Below, piece after piece: positions 63,001 through 64,000 of a stretch of 64,000 nt of DNA. Made by a program: the position numbers and the translations under genes. The notes below the pieces were generated by a model, which saw nothing but the letters and a program-made list of their open reading frames with translations, made no database searches and had not been told where the DNA came from. The stretch comes from Brachypodius melanocephalos (lineage: Eukaryota > Chordata > Aves > Passeriformes > Pycnonotidae): NCBI GenBank assembly GCA_013398615.1, contig VZSR01000514.1:10397256-10461255 (forward strand), read 5' to 3'. The stretch's first letter is position 1. Each line of letters opens with the position of its first letter.

Positions 63001-64000
63001 TGTGGTTCTTGCCTCTCAGTATTTCACATGGTCCCCTTAAATCTTGGTTTACATTTACCCACAAAGTGTAATTTTTTTCTTTTTATGCCAGTATATATAT
63101 TTAACAATCTCATGCCAAAACCCATGCGCATTTCCCTTGCCAAAGTGCACAGGTGCCAGCACAATCGGGAATTATTTCCACAAAGAAAGCTCACAGTGAA
63201 ACCAAGGGCTGCCCTGGGTGCCCCAGGAATGCTGGTTTGGCTCTGGGGTGCTTAGATTACCTTCATGTGTTTGCACAGCACTGAAGGCAGGGTCACTATT
63301 CATTTAGAAATTCACCATTTCATTTCATATACCTGATTTGAAGAAACATCACAAGCTACTTCACAAAAATATGTGCAAGTGATATGATGGAGACAGATTA
63401 GGCTTTACAGCCAAACTCTTAAAGCAACATTTGCAGTAATATATTTGTGCCTTTAAAAAGTTTTATTGCTGTACAGCTTTTGCTAACAAAAAATAAGCCC
63501 TCTGGATAAGCAATACAGAGCTCTTTCAAGTGCCATTTTGAAGATAAATTTCAATTACAGCAGAAAAAAGCAATGCCATTTCCACACTTGCATCCCCACC
63601 TAATGTAAAGTTTTTTTAAAAAATGCACTAGGAAGGTTCAGAAAGGGCATCCTCTGAGATAGCACTTCTCACTTTTTCACCACCTACAAAGTTATGAGGC
63701 AAAAACCATCATTTCATGCAACATATATTTCCTTTGCACATGTCAGCATGTGTATTACACTAATTTGTAAATTATTTTCAGTTTGCCCTCCTTCAAATTA
63801 GAATTTGCTCAGTACCAGCCTTTGGCTGAGTTGCCTCCACTTGAGCAATCAGTGGAACGAGTACAAACCCCAGAGCACTGGAATTCTGGCACTCAGTGGG
63901 TAAAGGCACTTTAGTTGTCTACGTTTTTTGGGGGGAATAAAAGCCCTGAAGAAATTTTCTAAGGCTAATTAAGATCCCAGACAACAAAAGCACAGACAGG
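60014..64000. other. Non-coding AT-rich stretch downstream of the PHF7-like gene
   Basis: No second PHF7-like copy, exon or pseudogene was seen. Only the short CR1 end at 61908 was recognised. Confidence 0.5.
61908..61966 (+). mobile_element. CR1 LINE 3' end, plus orientation, short
   Basis: 'gttgggcttgatgatcttaa', then 'aggtcttttacaaccttaat' and 'gattccatg' form the last part of a CR1 of the type that ends in GATGATCTTAAAGGTC. Confidence 0.75.

Noticed and set aside
1..64000. tRNA, rRNA, CRISPR arrays, endogenous retrovirus genes
   Set aside because: Looked for by eye on both strands; no cloverleaf-like, direct-repeat-spacer or retroviral gag/pol-like coding pattern was found. Solo LTRs cannot be excluded without a repeat library.

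Overview
The window looks like nuclear DNA from a bird, most likely a songbird. Two things point there. It contains about fifteen 5'-truncated CR1 LINE fragments on both strands, with the typical avian 3' end (a variant of the 'GGGACCTTAAAGATCATC' block, the 'CCTGCCCATGGCAGGG' block and ATTCTATG-like tails). It also carries one compact gene of the PHD-finger-7-like (PHF7/G2E3-like) family, which I recall as strongly multiplied in passerine genomes. No bacterial-style gene organisation, rRNA, tRNA or CRISPR array was seen.

Layout. Positions 1 to about 56,300 form a gene-poor, AT-rich stretch. I could not support any protein-coding exon in it; the open frames are short, overlapping and without recognisable domains. 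It holds CR1 fragments, A-rich and other simple repeats, a 50-bp x 3 minisatellite (3621-3770), a 33-bp tandem repeat (38728-38806), a near-perfect 31-bp inverted repeat with a 9-nt loop (48876-48946), and several stretches dense in homeodomain, POU or TCF-like sites that may be conserved regulatory DNA. That last reading is inference.

Positions 56,994-59,973 (+) hold the one gene I am confident of: eight coding exons joined by seven short GT-AG introns (91 to 280 nt), giving an uninterrupted 542-residue protein. It has an extended PHD finger, a RING-like zinc module, a third PHD-like module, and then a basic, serine/proline-rich tail built from about 2.4 copies of a roughly 67-residue repeat. 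The gene sits in visibly GC-richer DNA, has a possible CRE plus TATA-like promoter just upstream, and a polyadenylation signal at 60,008. Its stop codon falls inside a degenerate GATA-type microsatellite. A truncated CR1 (55,812-56,155) lies about 0.8 kb upstream.

Positions 60,014-64,000 return to AT-rich DNA with one short CR1 end and no supported gene.

Function. Members of this family are chromatin-reading and ubiquitin-ligase-like proteins linked to the germ line. The copy here could be active, since reading frame and splice sites are all intact, but expression cannot be judged from sequence alone.
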